A DNA stretch of 5,722 bases from Acidimicrobiaceae bacterium (GTDB lineage: Bacteria > Actinomycetota > Acidimicrobiia > Acidimicrobiales > Microtrichaceae): contig DORQ01000024.1 of assembly GCA_003514205.1 (NCBI GenBank), forward strand, positions 1,999 to 7,720, written 5' to 3'. The notes below the pieces were generated by a model. The model was not told the DNA's origin. It searched no databases and saw nothing but the letters and a program-made list of their open reading frames with translations. Position 1 is the stretch's first letter; every line of letters starts with the position of its first letter. Below, piece by piece: positions 5,469 through 5,722 of the stretch. A program made the translations under genes and the position numbers.

Positions 5469-5722
5469 TGACACCCATCCAACGCTTGTGGCGCATCGGC
5501 GGATCGGTCCTCGCAGTAGTCGCACTGATGTGGTTCGGCTGGGAGGCAGTCGACCAGCTCGCATCTCGCACCGAGTCGCGAAACTCCCGCTTCGAGGCCG
5601 ACAGCATCGATGAGATCATCGTGAACGTCGAAGAGGGCAAGGTCACAGCCTCCGGCAGCGCGAGCGCGACTGAGATCTTGACTGAGGCATCGCTTCGTGT
5701 CGGAATCTTCGACCCCACCTAC
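5468..5722 (+). CDS. Single-pass membrane protein, DUF4097/putative-adhesin-like N-terminus (partial, continues past window)
   Basis: The ATG at 5468 shares one base with the stop of the LuxR-type regulator (TGATG), and AGGTG (5459-5463) lies 4 nt upstream. The 85 codons to the window edge are open. Residues 1-9 are short and basic (R6, R9). Residues 10-25 (IGGSVLAVVALMWFGW) form a probable membrane anchor or uncleaved signal. A polar segment follows with SRFEADSIDEIIVNVEEGKV at 39-58, then TASGSASATE. The pattern 'S-I-D-x-I-x-V-x-V-x-x-G-x-V-x-A-x-G' resembles the first repeat of DUF4097 beta-strand proteins, predicted extracytoplasmic beta-helix proteins often encoded with envelope-stress regulators. 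With fewer than 90 residues the family call is tentative. Position suggests it belongs to the operon of the second two-component system, as an output or as a modulator of the kinase. Confidence 0.78.
   Translation, partial: MTPIQRLWRIGGSVLAVVALMWFGWEAVDQLASRTESRNSRFEADSIDEIIVNVEEGKVTASGSASATEILTEASLRVGIFDPTY

Overview
The window looks like part of a chromosome from a high-GC Gram-positive bacterium, most likely an actinobacterium; Acidimicrobiia or a related lineage is a guess. The grounds are a G+C content of about 60% by eye, many overlapping ATGA/GTGA/TGATG gene junctions, a GTG start, and protein families typical of that phylum. No RNA gene, CRISPR array, insertion sequence or integration scar is visible. 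Coding density is close to complete.

The layout is a divergent locus around a 169-bp intergenic region (1334-1502). Leftward (minus strand) runs a likely operon. It contains a secreted, Cys-containing putative lipoprotein (302-1333), joined by a 4-bp GTGA overlap to a membrane-anchored or lipidated extracytoplasmic protein (305 down to 1, cut by the window edge). The start of the second protein resembles the peptidoglycan-binding/HlyD-type adaptor proteins that often precede MacB-type ABC exporters in actinobacteria. That second gene has a GTG start and no in-frame ATG in the window, so ATG-only ORF calling misses it.

Rightward (plus strand) are five genes. First comes an OmpR-family response regulator (1503-2156) and its HAMP/HisKA sensor kinase (2153-3439), coupled by an ATGA overlap. 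After a 65-bp gap carrying inverted repeats comes a second, unrelated type of two-component system. It consists of a multi-pass sensor with a HisKA_3 (NarL/LiaS-like) kinase core (3505-4836) and a LuxR/NarL-type response regulator (4824-5468), overlapping by 13 bp. The last gene (5468 to the window end) overlaps that regulator by 1 nt and encodes a single-pass membrane protein whose visible part resembles the start of DUF4097-type beta-strand repeat proteins.

The simplest reading is a cell-envelope sensing and response island. The OmpR-type pair probably controls the divergent lipoprotein/adaptor/(exporter) operon and itself through GTTAYR repeats between the two. The LuxR-type pair probably controls itself and the membrane protein behind it. 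The families are individually familiar. The points most worth a second look are the GTTAYR cluster, the inverted repeat that overlaps the possible ribosome-binding site of the second kinase, an 18-bp tandem duplication in that kinase's ATP lid, and the four-cysteine lipoprotein.
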